A stretch of 64,000 bases of DNA from Lachnospiraceae bacterium (GCA_022510565.1 JAFLTE010000002.1:62001-126000), one strand, 5' to 3'. Shown: positions 42,806-50,198, numbered from the stretch's first letter. Numbers and translations are program-made. The notes: generated from the letters alone by a model not told the origin.

Positions 42806-42882
42806 GTATGTAACGGCGTAGGCGGACATGATGTGAAAACGTCGTGTCCGCTTTATTTTATCAAAATGAAGGGAGATTATAC

Positions 42883-44262
42883 ATGAGAATATCAAGGAAA
42901 GTGAATTTAATGCTAATACTCACACTTTGCGCTGTATGTATATCCATGCTCCACCCTATGACAGTATGTGCGGCAGGTGGTTCTGTAGGCGGTCCCAATA
43001 ATCAGGCTACAGTATCAGCAACGATATACTATGATTTCAAAGGCAATTATGTACAAAATGAATCATGGACATATGTAGCAAAAGATGATTATGAGATTGT
43101 CGGTGTCCTGTATGAAGACCATATAGCTATATGGTGGGTCAAAAGCGGTAAAAGCGGCAGTTTATCTGATAAACACCTATCTGATTATGTTGGATATAAA
43201 TCTGTATATGATATAGATTCCAGTAAATATGATAGTCTCGAATCTTTTCAATATGGTGACGGTCGTACATTTGCAAACAACATTTACTTCAAAGTAGCCG
43301 GACAATATGGTTCGTATTCTGTCAAAGGTATGAAGCTGTTTGCAGACGTACAATCAGCTGTTAATTACGCTGAAAATGGCAGTCTGGATGGAATGATAAA
43401 TGAGGATGATGTAGACAGCGGCACTTATGACAGTGAAATTGGCTATCTTCACGATTTAAAACGTCAAGGTATGATGTATGGTGAACAGGATGAAAATGGT
43501 TTTTATGAATCATTTGAAGACCGTTACATATGGTCGGACTATTATCCTGAATATGATGACAGTTATCTTGTAGAAGTACGTGCATCCTGTGAAGTGGAAG
43601 TCAAAAAATGGTTCGGTCTTGGCAGCTCCATTGAGTATAAGAGTGATGTACGGCTGTTAGATACAGGAGTGCCGTATAAAGACTTGGAATATATTCTTAG
43701 TCTGGAGCATGAAAAGCAAGTGTTTAGTGATTTCATTAATGAATATATGCCGGATACTGGAGTGACGGTCGGCTCTTGGTGGCTTGATACTCTATATTTC
43801 CGTATATATAGATGGGATGCGGAAACAGATTCCTTTAAATATGGTAAATGGGTACGTTTACAAAGGCAGGGTTCTGCTTTAAGTCCTACTCAAGATTTTG
43901 TCACTGATTATGGTGAAATTAACAAGGATGGTAACTGGAAACAAGATTCCGATTCTGATTATGGAAAAGGTAAAAAAGGACAATCGGTTGTCGGTTCAGG
44001 AGCTGACCAAGAAAGTGCAAAAAATGAAGTAAATAAGAAGCAGGAAGAACAAGACAACGGCGGCAAGCAGATCGACTTATCTAATACCAACTTTGCAGAA
44101 CTTTGGGAATGGTTCACGGGTGTACTTCTTTCGTTTTGGAATGGTCTGGGCGTTATTCCTGATTTCTTTGCTCGTCTGTTTTCATTCCTTCCTTCTCCCG
44201 TGATTGGATTTATTGGTCTTGGCATAGTTGTTGCTATTATCCTACGTGTACTCGGGAGGTGA
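42883..44262 (+). CDS. pIII-like adsorption/secreted protein
   Basis: A 459-residue protein with the start MRISRKVNLMLIL at 42883 (GGGAG upstream). A signal peptide (cleavage near VCAAGG) is followed by a long Asp/Tyr-rich extracellular region with coiled and beta segments and a Lys/Gln linker. A C-terminal transmembrane segment (PVIGFIGLGIVVAIILRVLG) anchors it. This is the layout of pIII/pVI-type minor coat proteins that attach to the host. No similarity to Gram-negative pIII can be claimed from sequence alone. Confidence 0.65.
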   Translation: MRISRKVNLMLILTLCAVCISMLHPMTVCAAGGSVGGPNNQATVSATIYYDFKGNYVQNESWTYVAKDDYEIVGVLYEDHIAIWWVKSGKSGSLSDKHLSDYVGYKSVYDIDSSKYDSLESFQYGDGRTFANNIYFKVAGQYGSYSVKGMKLFADVQSAVNYAENGSLDGMINEDDVDSGTYDSEIGYLHDLKRQGMMYGEQDENGFYESFEDRYIWSDYYPEYDDSYLVEVRASCEVEVKKWFGLGSSIEYKSDVRLLDTGVPYKDLEYILSLEHEKQVFSDFINEYMPDTGVTVGSWWLDTLYFRIYRWDAETDSFKYGKWVRLQRQGSALSPTQDFVTDYGEINKDGNWKQDSDSDYGKGKKGQSVVGSGADQESAKNEVNKKQEEQDNGGKQIDLSNTNFAELWEWFTGVLLSFWNGLGVIPDFFARLFSFLPSPVIGFIGLGIVVAIILRVLGR

Positions 44263-44266
44263 TTAG

Positions 44267-44419
44267 ATGGATAGTTTTGCACTGTTGATTGATTTTTGTT
44301 ACCGCATCATGAATATACCCATTAATCTGTTAGGTTACAGTATCTCCATGTGGCAGCTCTTTATATTCTGTGGGTTGGTCTATATAGTAGTATGGTTATT
44401 TTTTGGAATCATGAAATGA
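44267..44419 (+). CDS. Small membrane protein (50 aa), minor coat candidate
   Basis: Starts 4 bases after the pIII-like stop with GGGAGG. Two hydrophobic segments (LLIDFCYRIM..; WQLFIFCGLVYIVVWLFFGI). Size and place fit pVI/pIX-like virion tip proteins. Too short for the track. Confidence 0.5.
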   Translation: MDSFALLIDFCYRIMNIPINLLGYSISMWQLFIFCGLVYIVVWLFFGIMK

Positions 44420-44620
44420 TTAATAATCTTCTATGTGAATCACTTCAGCCCTATTTACTTTACCGCTCTGGATGTCAATCTGGTCTTTTATCATGAAGTA
44501 TGTATTGATTGAAAACCAGAGAGACACCAGAGTAAGTAGGAAACATATAGTCAATAAGATGTGTGTTATCGAGTGATTGTCGTTGTTCAGATTCGTGTTG
44601 TTATTGTTATCTTTAGCCAT
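44420..44620 (-). CDS. Reverse-strand small membrane protein within the capsid operon
   Basis: A 66-residue protein on the minus strand. AAGGAG with ATAATTTC spacing precedes ATG. N-terminus is Asn-rich (NNNNTNLNNDN), then a membrane helix (ILLTICFLLTLVSLWF), then a polar tail. It has its own promoter (TTGACT, 17-bp spacer, TATCAT at 44,650-44,678) and runs against the capsid transcript. It may be expressed in the lysogen as an immunity or exclusion factor. The role is inference. Confidence 0.5.
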   Translation of the reverse strand: MAKDNNNNTNLNNDNHSITHILLTICFLLTLVSLWFSINTYFMIKDQIDIQSGKVNRAEVIHIEDY

Positions 44621-44649
44621 GAAATTATCTCCTTAGGTTGTTTTGGTAA

Positions 44650-44678
44650 ATGATAACACAGATTAAAAATATAGTCAA
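44650..44678 (-). promoter_or_regulatory. Promoter of reverse-strand gene
   Basis: TTGACT (44678-44673), 17-bp spacer, TATCAT (44655-44650), on the minus strand, about 30 bases from the start codon. Confidence 0.55.
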
Positions 44679-44693
44679 AAGGTGGTGTTAATA

Positions 44694-44807
44694 ATGAAGA
44701 TATTGGACTATCTGCTGTACGCATCAGGCAGACCGTGCAGCCATTACATACCAAGTCATAAGCGGAAACGGAAACCTAAAAGAAAGGAAGGTGTAAAGAA
44801 TGGATGA
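44694..44807 (+). CDS. Small basic protein (37 aa)
   Basis: MKILDYLLYASGRPCSHYIP then a strongly basic tail (KRKRKPKRKEG). Overlaps the next start (ATGGATGA). A short translation-coupling peptide or a DNA-binding virion protein are both possible. Too short for the track; supported by frame and overlap only. Confidence 0.4.
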   Translation: MKILDYLLYASGRPCSHYIPSHKRKRKPKRKEGVKNG

Positions 44808-45348
44808 ATATGCTGATTTATATAATGATAGCGATATCGCAGAAGATACCGCTGCCGATGAGTCAGGCGGAGACATGGAAGATTCTTCCGTGGATAATGG
44901 CGGTACTTTTGGCATTGAAGATGTCCTGCGTGATGTCCTCAATGATTATTTCTCTACTGATGAAGATGCTCCGAAAGATGGAGAGGAAACTGAATCGGAT
45001 GCTGTCGGGGATTCTGCAGAGCTGGATGAGGAATCTGCTGACTATACTGAAATACTTGTGGAGATAAGGGACACGCTCCGGCAGCATACGGATGAAGTCT
45101 CAGGCTTTATGTCCGAAGTCACGGTGTCAGGCAATGCGGTCATGGTGTCTCTGGATGGAAACTCCACCTCCCTGCTTGAAGAGAACATAGCCGGACAGGA
45201 ACTCATATTAGAGGGTATGGACTATATAAGCGGTCTTATGGTTATGACACTGTTTGTCCTTGTGTTTGATATCCTGCACCGCTTCGCAAAACGTATCATA
45301 AAAAATGTGACGAGAGGAGATGATGAAAAGAATGCAGCAGATTCTTGA
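44800..45348 (+). CDS. Acidic protein with C-terminal membrane anchor
   Basis: A 182-residue protein. The N-terminal ~85 residues are very acidic (DNDSDIAEDTAADESGG-like). A coiled region (EILVEIRDTLRQHTDEVSGFM) precedes a membrane segment (GLMVMTLFVLVFDILHRF) and basic tail. It sits between the pIII-like and Zot-like genes. It may be a minor virion or assembly protein. No named family. Confidence 0.5.
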   Translation: MDEYADLYNDSDIAEDTAADESGGDMEDSSVDNGGTFGIEDVLRDVLNDYFSTDEDAPKDGEETESDAVGDSAELDEESADYTEILVEIRDTLRQHTDEVSGFMSEVTVSGNAVMVSLDGNSTSLLEENIAGQELILEGMDYISGLMVMTLFVLVFDILHRFAKRIIKNVTRGDDEKNAADS

Positions 45349-45478
45349 ATTTATATTTGTTAACGGAGACTATAACGAGCTTACTGTTGGCGGGCTGTTC
45401 TGTCTTTTTATCTGCCTGTCCGCTCTTGAGTGTATCTCATCAATCATACGTGAGATGTTGAAAGTAGGTGGTATGTGA
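45323..45478 (+). CDS. Small membrane protein (51 aa) upstream of Zot
   Basis: MMKRMQQILEFIFVN; the start is ambiguous among three Met codons after GAGAGGAG. One membrane segment (GLFCLFICLSALECISSII). Its stop overlaps the Zot start (TGATG), so it is translationally coupled. Probable minor coat or assembly protein. Overlaps the preceding gene by 26 bases. Confidence 0.5.
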   Translation: MKRMQQILEFIFVNGDYNELTVGGLFCLFICLSALECISSIIREMLKVGGM

Positions 45479-46383
45479 TGCAGTTCAAGCACATATTGGT
45501 GATTATCGCGTTCCTGTTCTGCTACTATATGTTCATACCGTTCCGTCTGGTTGTGAAACATCCTATCGCAACCGTATTCTATGCGGTAAAGGATTTGTTT
45601 GAGTATGTCGTGCATCACAAATACAGGGAATGCCCTACCGGAAAGATTATCGCATATACTGCCCTGTTCGGCGGTGGAAAGACGCTGTCTGTGGTGCATT
45701 ATGTCGCGTCCCTCTTCTACCGCTATGACGGTCTGAAGGTCTGGGACAGAGAGCGTAAGAAATTTGTGACACAGCGTATACACGTCATATCTAACGTGAA
45801 TTTAAAGATACCTTATGAGTACTTTGTTTCGTTGGAACAGATTGTGCGTGTTGCGGAAAAGTTCCATGATATTGACTTGGAGAATGACACACTCACTGTC
45901 ACCGTTGTATTGGGTGATGAGTTCAGTGTGCAGCTTAACAGTCGCGAGTTTAAGAAAAACATTGACCCGCTGTTCCTGAACACGCTCCTTACGTGTCGGC
46001 ATCATCACATCCTGATGGTGTATGATGCACAGCGTTTCAACCATGTGGATGCATTGTTGAGACAGGTGACGCTTGCGGTCATTGAATGTAAAAAGGTGTG
46101 GCGGTTCATGCTCCAGTATGAGTATGATGCTTTTGAGATGGAAAATGCAGTGAATCCTCTCCTGCTCACGCCTAAGCTGCGCTATGGGTGGTTCATACGT
46201 GACAGGGACTATAACGCATATGATACACTGGCCTGCGTGGGCAACCTTAAGAAATCCTTTGAGAAAGGGGATATGCTCACCGAGGAACAGATATTGGCAC
46301 TGCAATGCAATCAGGGCGTAAACATGGATGCCGTATCCGCACCGCACAGAAAATATGTGCGGCAGCGCAAAAAGATGAAGTAG
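45478..46383 (+). CDS. Zot-like assembly ATPase (pI)
   Basis: A 301-residue protein; ATG 45478 overlaps the previous stop. An N-terminal membrane segment (HILVIIAFLFCYYMF) is followed by the Zot/FtsK-like P-loop: IAYTALFGGGKTLSVVHY (Walker A GGGKT). Walker B is VVLGDEF. The C-terminal part is basic (RKYVRQRKKMK). Proteins of this type drive filamentous phage assembly and export at the membrane. Inovirus marker gene; identity is well supported. Confidence 0.8.
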   Translation: MQFKHILVIIAFLFCYYMFIPFRLVVKHPIATVFYAVKDLFEYVVHHKYRECPTGKIIAYTALFGGGKTLSVVHYVASLFYRYDGLKVWDRERKKFVTQRIHVISNVNLKIPYEYFVSLEQIVRVAEKFHDIDLENDTLTVTVVLGDEFSVQLNSREFKKNIDPLFLNTLLTCRHHHILMVYDAQRFNHVDALLRQVTLAVIECKKVWRFMLQYEYDAFEMENAVNPLLLTPKLRYGWFIRDRDYNAYDTLACVGNLKKSFEKGDMLTEEQILALQCNQGVNMDAVSAPHRKYVRQRKKMK

Positions 46384-46515
46384 CCCGCGCCCTCTTTACG
46401 CAAGGGGTGCGCGTGACAGCCTGAGCCAAGTGGCAGGTGTCCGGCAAGCGTAGCGCGGACACCGCCCGCCGGCACAGAGCCACGTGCACGGGTGCCTTGG
46501 GTCAAGAGGGTTGCG
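46384..46515. other. GC-rich structured non-coding segment
   Basis: Between Zot and the origin. GC content is far higher than in the surrounding provirus. CCGCGCCCTCTT and AAGAGGGTTGCGG close it as a 12-bp stem with one bulge. Inside, GTGTCCG/CGGACAC and other stems (CAAGG/CCTTG) can form. This is a plausible complementary-strand origin, packaging signal or structured RNA. Confidence 0.5.
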
Positions 46516-46551
46516 GAAGTTCCTAAGGCTAGTATTACCCTTAGGAACTTC
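46516..46551 (+). other. CRESS-type origin stem-loop with TAGTATTAC
   Basis: Perfect 13-bp stem GAAGTTCCTAAGG/CCTTAGGAACTTC (46516-46528 and 46539-46551). The 10-nt loop CTAGTATTAC includes TAGTATTAC (46530-46538). This nonanucleotide is the origin-loop sequence of circoviruses, close to TAATATTAC of geminiviruses, where Rep nicks after the second T of the TT in TATTAC. The stem-loop lies 120 bases upstream of the Rep gene. Confidence 0.8.
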
Positions 46552-46651
46552 TGTAACTTGTAACATTTTCAAGTTTTTGGCTTAAATATCAGAAAAATGA
46601 GTTGTAACATTTTTGTAACATTGGTTGTAACATTGCAACTTCTGTAACATT
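46552..46651 (+). repeat. Rep-binding iterons (TGTAAC repeats)
   Basis: Six copies of TGTAAC, five of them TGTAACATT (46559, 46603, 46614, 46626, 46643), follow the stem-loop. Three neighbouring copies are 11-12 bases apart, about one helical turn. This is the standard arrangement of Rep recognition sites beside CRESS origins. Confidence 0.7.
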
Positions 46652-46670
46652 ATGCGGAGAGTATTGATAA

Positions 46671-47681
46671 ATGGATGACAAAACACAGTCTAGGAAGTGG
46701 CTACTCACTTTCAACAATCCTGAAAAGTATGATTTCGGTCATGATAACATAAAGGCTGCATTATCCATGATAAAGAACATCACATATTGGTGTATGTGTG
46801 ATGAGGTTGGAAAAGAGGGTACATACCATACGCACTTGTTTATCTTCCGTGAAAATCAGATGCGGTTTGCTCAGATAAAAAAGAAGTTCCCGATTGCTCA
46901 TATAGACTATTGCCGGGGGACGACTCAGGAGAACCGTGATTATGTCCGTAAAGAGGGTAAATATAAAGATACGGATAAGGCAGAGACTAATCTGATAAAT
47001 ACCTTTGAGGAATACGGGGAATGCCCTACAGAGGAACAGGGAAAGCGGAATGATTTGAATGAATTATATGGACTCATCAAGGATGGTCTGAGTAATTATG
47101 AGATTTTGGAACTCAATCCAAAGTACATGATGCAGTTCCAGAAGATAGACTATTGCAGGCAGGTTGTCAGGAATGAGCAGTTCAAGAACACGTTCAGGAA
47201 GCTGACGGTTGAATACTGGTATGGAGAAACGGGCGCAGGTAAGACAAGGGAAGTCATGGAGAGATACGGATATGAGAATGTATATAGGGTGACAAATTAT
47301 AAATACCCGTTTGACGGATATCAGGGTCAGGACGTGATTGTGTTTGAAGAGTTCTTCTCCAGTATCAGGATACAGGAAATGCTTACATACTTGGACGGCT
47401 ACCCTCTGGAACTGCCATGTAGATATAATAACAAGATAGCCTGTTATACAAAGGTGTTTATCCTGAGTAATGTTGATTTTAATGAACAGTATCGGGATGT
47501 ATTCAGAGAACATCCTGAAACGTTCAAAGCATTCCGTCGTCGGATCGGCTGTATTAAACAGTTTGGCAAGGATGGACTTAAGGAATATCAGAACATAGAT
47601 GAGTATGAAAAGAGTTATGATAGATTTGTGACTTTGGAAGATTATGAACAAGTAGAAATACCGTTTGATTTGGATGAGTGA
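46671..47681 (+). CDS. rep: CRESS-type replication initiator (HUH endonuclease + SF3 helicase)
   Basis: A 336-residue Rep. HUH domain: motif I KWLLTFNNP, motif II YHTHLFIF (His-x-His), motif III RDYVRKEGK (nicking Tyr). SF3 helicase: Walker A YGETGAGKTR, Walker B DVIVFEEF, motif C VFILSN. Architecture and motifs match CRESS-DNA virus and bacterial pCRESS plasmid Reps more than pII of M13-type phages. It presumably nicks the TAGTATTAC loop to start rolling-circle replication. GGAGAG precedes ATG. Confidence 0.85.
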   Translation: MDDKTQSRKWLLTFNNPEKYDFGHDNIKAALSMIKNITYWCMCDEVGKEGTYHTHLFIFRENQMRFAQIKKKFPIAHIDYCRGTTQENRDYVRKEGKYKDTDKAETNLINTFEEYGECPTEEQGKRNDLNELYGLIKDGLSNYEILELNPKYMMQFQKIDYCRQVVRNEQFKNTFRKLTVEYWYGETGAGKTREVMERYGYENVYRVTNYKYPFDGYQGQDVIVFEEFFSSIRIQEMLTYLDGYPLELPCRYNNKIACYTKVFILSNVDFNEQYRDVFREHPETFKAFRRRIGCIKQFGKDGLKEYQNIDEYEKSYDRFVTLEDYEQVEIPFDLDE

Positions 47682-47688
47682 GGTAAAA

Positions 47689-47895
47689 ATGAAAATTGGT
47701 AAAGCTATTAGGTGGGGACATCTTAATAAAAGCTCACAGAAAACATTGCGTGAGAATTTTCCTTGTATATATTGTAAATATATTGAGGATGAGGAAAAAG
47801 ATAATTGTGAATGTAATGATGTATATCGTTATGTGCAACATTTATCAATTTATCAATCTTCTGATTTTGACGTTTATATACCACCGTTTGATTGA
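47689..47895 (+). CDS. Small Cys-rich protein (68 aa)
   Basis: Start MKIGKAIRWGHLNKSSQK at 47689 (GAGG upstream). It contains CIYCKY and CECND cysteine pairs, suggesting a zinc-binding site. Follows rep by 7 bases, so it is probably co-transcribed. No family recognised. Confidence 0.5.
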   Translation: MKIGKAIRWGHLNKSSQKTLRENFPCIYCKYIEDEEKDNCECNDVYRYVQHLSIYQSSDFDVYIPPFD

Positions 47896-47959
47896 ATGAT
47901 AATATGTAGCGGCTTAGACTCCTGCTTCTTCCCTGACTATGTTCTTAAAAATTAAGTGG

Positions 47960-48014
47960 TCGTCTTTAGACGATGGCATGAAACGGGAACCCATGGGCGC
48001 AGGGGTTTCATGCC
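47960..48014 (+). other. Tandem hairpins downstream of rep
   Basis: TCGTCT/AGACGA (47960-47973) then GGCATGAAAC/GTTTCATGCC (47975-48014), 10-bp stem with a 20-nt loop that includes CCCATGGG. Candidate origin, packaging or regulatory structure of the provirus. No coding capacity seen. Confidence 0.4.
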
Positions 48015-48056
48015 AAACGCAAGTTGAGAATGTTATACTTGTAGCCATATAAAAAA

Positions 48057-48113
48057 ATCCATTTGTAAAGGGTGCGCAGCATTCATTTTACCCTTTATGA
48101 ATGGATTCTTTTT
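48057..48113 (+). terminator. Terminator of the rep transcript
   Basis: AATCCAT...ATGGATT outer stem with AAAGGGT/ACCCTTT inner stem, followed by CTTTTT. Confidence 0.55.
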
Positions 48114-48142
48114 ATGACATCCTCGGTTTAAGGGGGTGTTTT

Positions 48143-49171
48143 ATGTACAAATACATTACAGAAGCGGAAAGATATCAGATAGAAATACTTCTGCAGCAAC
48201 ATTACAGCATACGGCAGATTGCGGATGTTCTCGGTCATAAATATCAGACTATCTGGTATGAGGTAAAAAAGGGAACGGTCAAGCAGCTTGACACGCATCT
48301 CGCGGAACACTATGTCTATAAAGCGGACTATGCGCATATGGTAAGTGTCAGAAATAAGTCAAACCGTGGACGCAACTTAAAGATTGGCTCTGATTATGAA
48401 CTTGTGGAATACATAGAGGATATGGTAAAGAATAAGAAGTACTCTCCTGCGGCTCTTTTGGCTCATGCACGGAATGAGGGACTTCATTTTGCCACAAGTA
48501 TTTGTGAAAAGACCATCTACAACTATTTTGATATGGGTCTATTCCTGAATGTTTCTTATGAGAATTTGCCTTATAAGAAACAGAAACGGAAAAAGAAAGA
48601 AACGGAATCCAAAGTGTCATTGAATAACCGTTCAGGACGCAGTATTGAAAAGCGTATGCAGGATGTAAAGGAACGTAAAATATACGGTCATTGGGAAATG
48701 GACACGGTTGTCGGCGGTCAGGGAAAAGGAAAATCATGTCTTCTGGTACTGTCTGAACGCATGACAAGGGAAGAGATTATTGTGAAGTTGAAAGATAAGA
48801 AAGCCGCTTCCGTTGTTCATGCCTTGAACATGATGGAGCGCAGGCTCGGAAGTAAGGCATTCCGTGAGAAGTTTAAAACAATTACCTGTGACAACGGGGT
48901 TGAGTTCTTAAACGGTGAAGGTATTGAAAAGAGTCGCTATACTAAAGGCAACCGCACTATGCTCTATTACTGCCATCCATACAGTAGTTGGGAACGCGGC
49001 ACTAATGAAAATATCAACCGCATGATTAGGCGGTTCTTTCCTAAAGGTATCAACTTTGATGAAGTAACAAAGCGTCAGGTACAGCTTGTAGAGGATTGGA
49101 TAAATGATTATCCCCGTAAGATTTTAGGCGGTCTTAGCAGTAACCAATATCGTGCTAGATTGATACAGTGA
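48143..49171 (+). CDS. IS30-family DDE transposase (possible phage integrase)
   Basis: A 342-residue protein, start MYKYITEAERYQIEILLQQ at 48143 (GGGGGTG upstream). A helix-turn-helix (IRQIADVLGHKYQTIWYEVKKG) is followed by the IS30 DDE core: GHWEMDTVVGG, TCDNGVEF, and ERGTNENINRMIRRFFPKG with the catalytic Glu. It sits inside the repeat-bounded unit. I found no terminal inverted repeats tightly flanking it, so it may be a phage gene rather than an inserted IS copy. Confidence 0.75.
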   Translation: MYKYITEAERYQIEILLQQHYSIRQIADVLGHKYQTIWYEVKKGTVKQLDTHLAEHYVYKADYAHMVSVRNKSNRGRNLKIGSDYELVEYIEDMVKNKKYSPAALLAHARNEGLHFATSICEKTIYNYFDMGLFLNVSYENLPYKKQKRKKKETESKVSLNNRSGRSIEKRMQDVKERKIYGHWEMDTVVGGQGKGKSCLLVLSERMTREEIIVKLKDKKAASVVHALNMMERRLGSKAFREKFKTITCDNGVEFLNGEGIEKSRYTKGNRTMLYYCHPYSSWERGTNENINRMIRRFFPKGINFDEVTKRQVQLVEDWINDYPRKILGGLSSNQYRARLIQ

Positions 49172-49222
49172 ACATTTGTTCAATCTGCAGCGAGAACATT
49201 TGTTTTGCAATTCAAGATTAAG

Positions 49223-49245
49223 CCCCTCTTATGTAAGAGGGGTTT
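49223..49245 (+). terminator. Terminator after transposase
   Basis: CCCCTCTTA/TAAGAGGGG, 9-bp stem, followed by TTT. Confidence 0.6.
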
Positions 49246-49358
49246 GGGGAGATAGTTATAATCATCACCGCTGTATCGAGCGCTGTGCTTTCTTCGACAA
49301 GTTAGATAACAGAAGGATGGGGTTTAATTAACTTGAATGTCCAAGGTAGAATGATATT

Positions 49359-49392
49359 CTTGGGGAATGGGGAACTCTTTCCCTTCCCCAAG
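49359..49392. other. Long G/C-tract hairpin in the provirus end region
   Basis: CTTGGGGAA/TTCCCCAAG with inner GGGAA/TTCCC and a 2-nt bulge. Followed by more G-rich sequence. No gene between 49,172 and 49,817. Possible packaging signal. Confidence 0.35.
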
Positions 49393-49580
49393 TCTCAGTC
49401 AGGGTTAAGGAAATTTATGCCCCTCAGGAGATGGGGAAAGGGGCTGCCAGAATATACTTATGGCTTGTGTTTTAAGTCATTAGTATATTCGGCTGGGGAT
49501 TAGGAATGGTACACAAAGTACTATTATTTTTGATGCAGAAAAATAACATATAGAAATGAGTATGATAAATATATACAAAC

Positions 49581-49626
49581 AAAAGCCCACTTTCGGAGTT
49601 TCATCACATCCAAAAACGGGCTTTTT
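49581..49626. terminator. Terminator-like hairpin near the right end
   Basis: AAAAGCCC...GGGCTTTTT with flanking A and T runs; could stop transcription from both directions before the right repeat. Confidence 0.45.
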
Positions 49627-49681
49627 ATTGTGCATTTTGTACAAAGATTAAGATTTTTCAAAATAATTGTTGCAATTCAGC

Positions 49682-49697
49682 TATGTAATATAAACAC
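49682..49697 (+). repeat. Direct repeat, right boundary (attR candidate)
   Basis: TATGTAATATAAACAC, exact copy of 41,943-41,958. Confidence 0.6.
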
Positions 49698-49817
49698 ACC
49701 CAACCACTACAATATTCAAATGCTTTTAAAAATTCATCTATTATCACCCTTCTTTAACTTTTAAATCAAACTCATATGACGAAATAGATTGACAAAAAAT
49801 ATAATTTGGTTCGCCAC

Positions 49818-50001
49818 CTATTCCAATAAAGTCTCAGGCGGGACCCCAAAGTAATTAGCCAGAACTTTTGTTTGTCTACCTTTGGCTTACTGCGACCGCT
49901 CTTCCATTCGGAGAATGTAGACTTATGAATCCTGTATCAACCGAAACACGATAATCAGTTAGTCCCTTTTCGTCTCTTAACTCCGTATATTTTACATACA
50001 T
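49818..50001 (-). pseudogene. Frameshifted XRE-family repressor
   Basis: ATG 50001 is preceded by AAAGGAGG. Reading pieces in two further frames gives MYVKYTELRDEKGLTDYRV, IHKSTFSEWKSGRSKPK and KVLANYFGVPPETLLE, together one XRE repressor of about 60 residues. At least two frameshifts are needed, so it is a pseudogene. It is divergent from the intact repressor at 50,199, as expected of an old prophage immunity region. Confidence 0.65.
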
Positions 50002-50198
50002 TTGCAAAACCGACCTCCTTTCTGAACTTTATGCTTGCTATTAGTTCGGAAACCAGTTATGCTATTGTTGTAGGTAAAGTATAGAAAAATAATTCGGTAC
50101 GGATTTCTAAACTTTATGGATTAATATCAGTGCGGATATCTGTATTTATCAACATCATTTTTTCGTATTTCTGAATTATTTTTCAGAAAGGTGTTCTA

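Larger units (their letters stand above)
41943..49697 (+). mobile_element. Inovirus-like (filamentous phage) provirus
   Basis: Flanked by a 16-bp direct repeat TATGTAATATAAACAC. Plus-strand genes follow inovirus order: single-stranded DNA-binding protein, small membrane proteins including a pVIII-like coat, a pIII-like secreted/anchored protein, small membrane proteins, and a Zot/pI-like ATPase. Then come a CRESS-type origin and Rep, and an IS30-type transposase. Unit size (41,943 to 49,681) is 7.74 kb, typical of filamentous phages. The bounds depend on the repeat; excision was not tested. Confidence 0.8.

Noticed and set aside
40980-49271. 12-bp repeat AATCATCACCGC at 40,980 and 49,260 as provirus bounds
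   Set aside because: Shorter, and it would cut off the right end of the element; the 16-bp repeat fits better.
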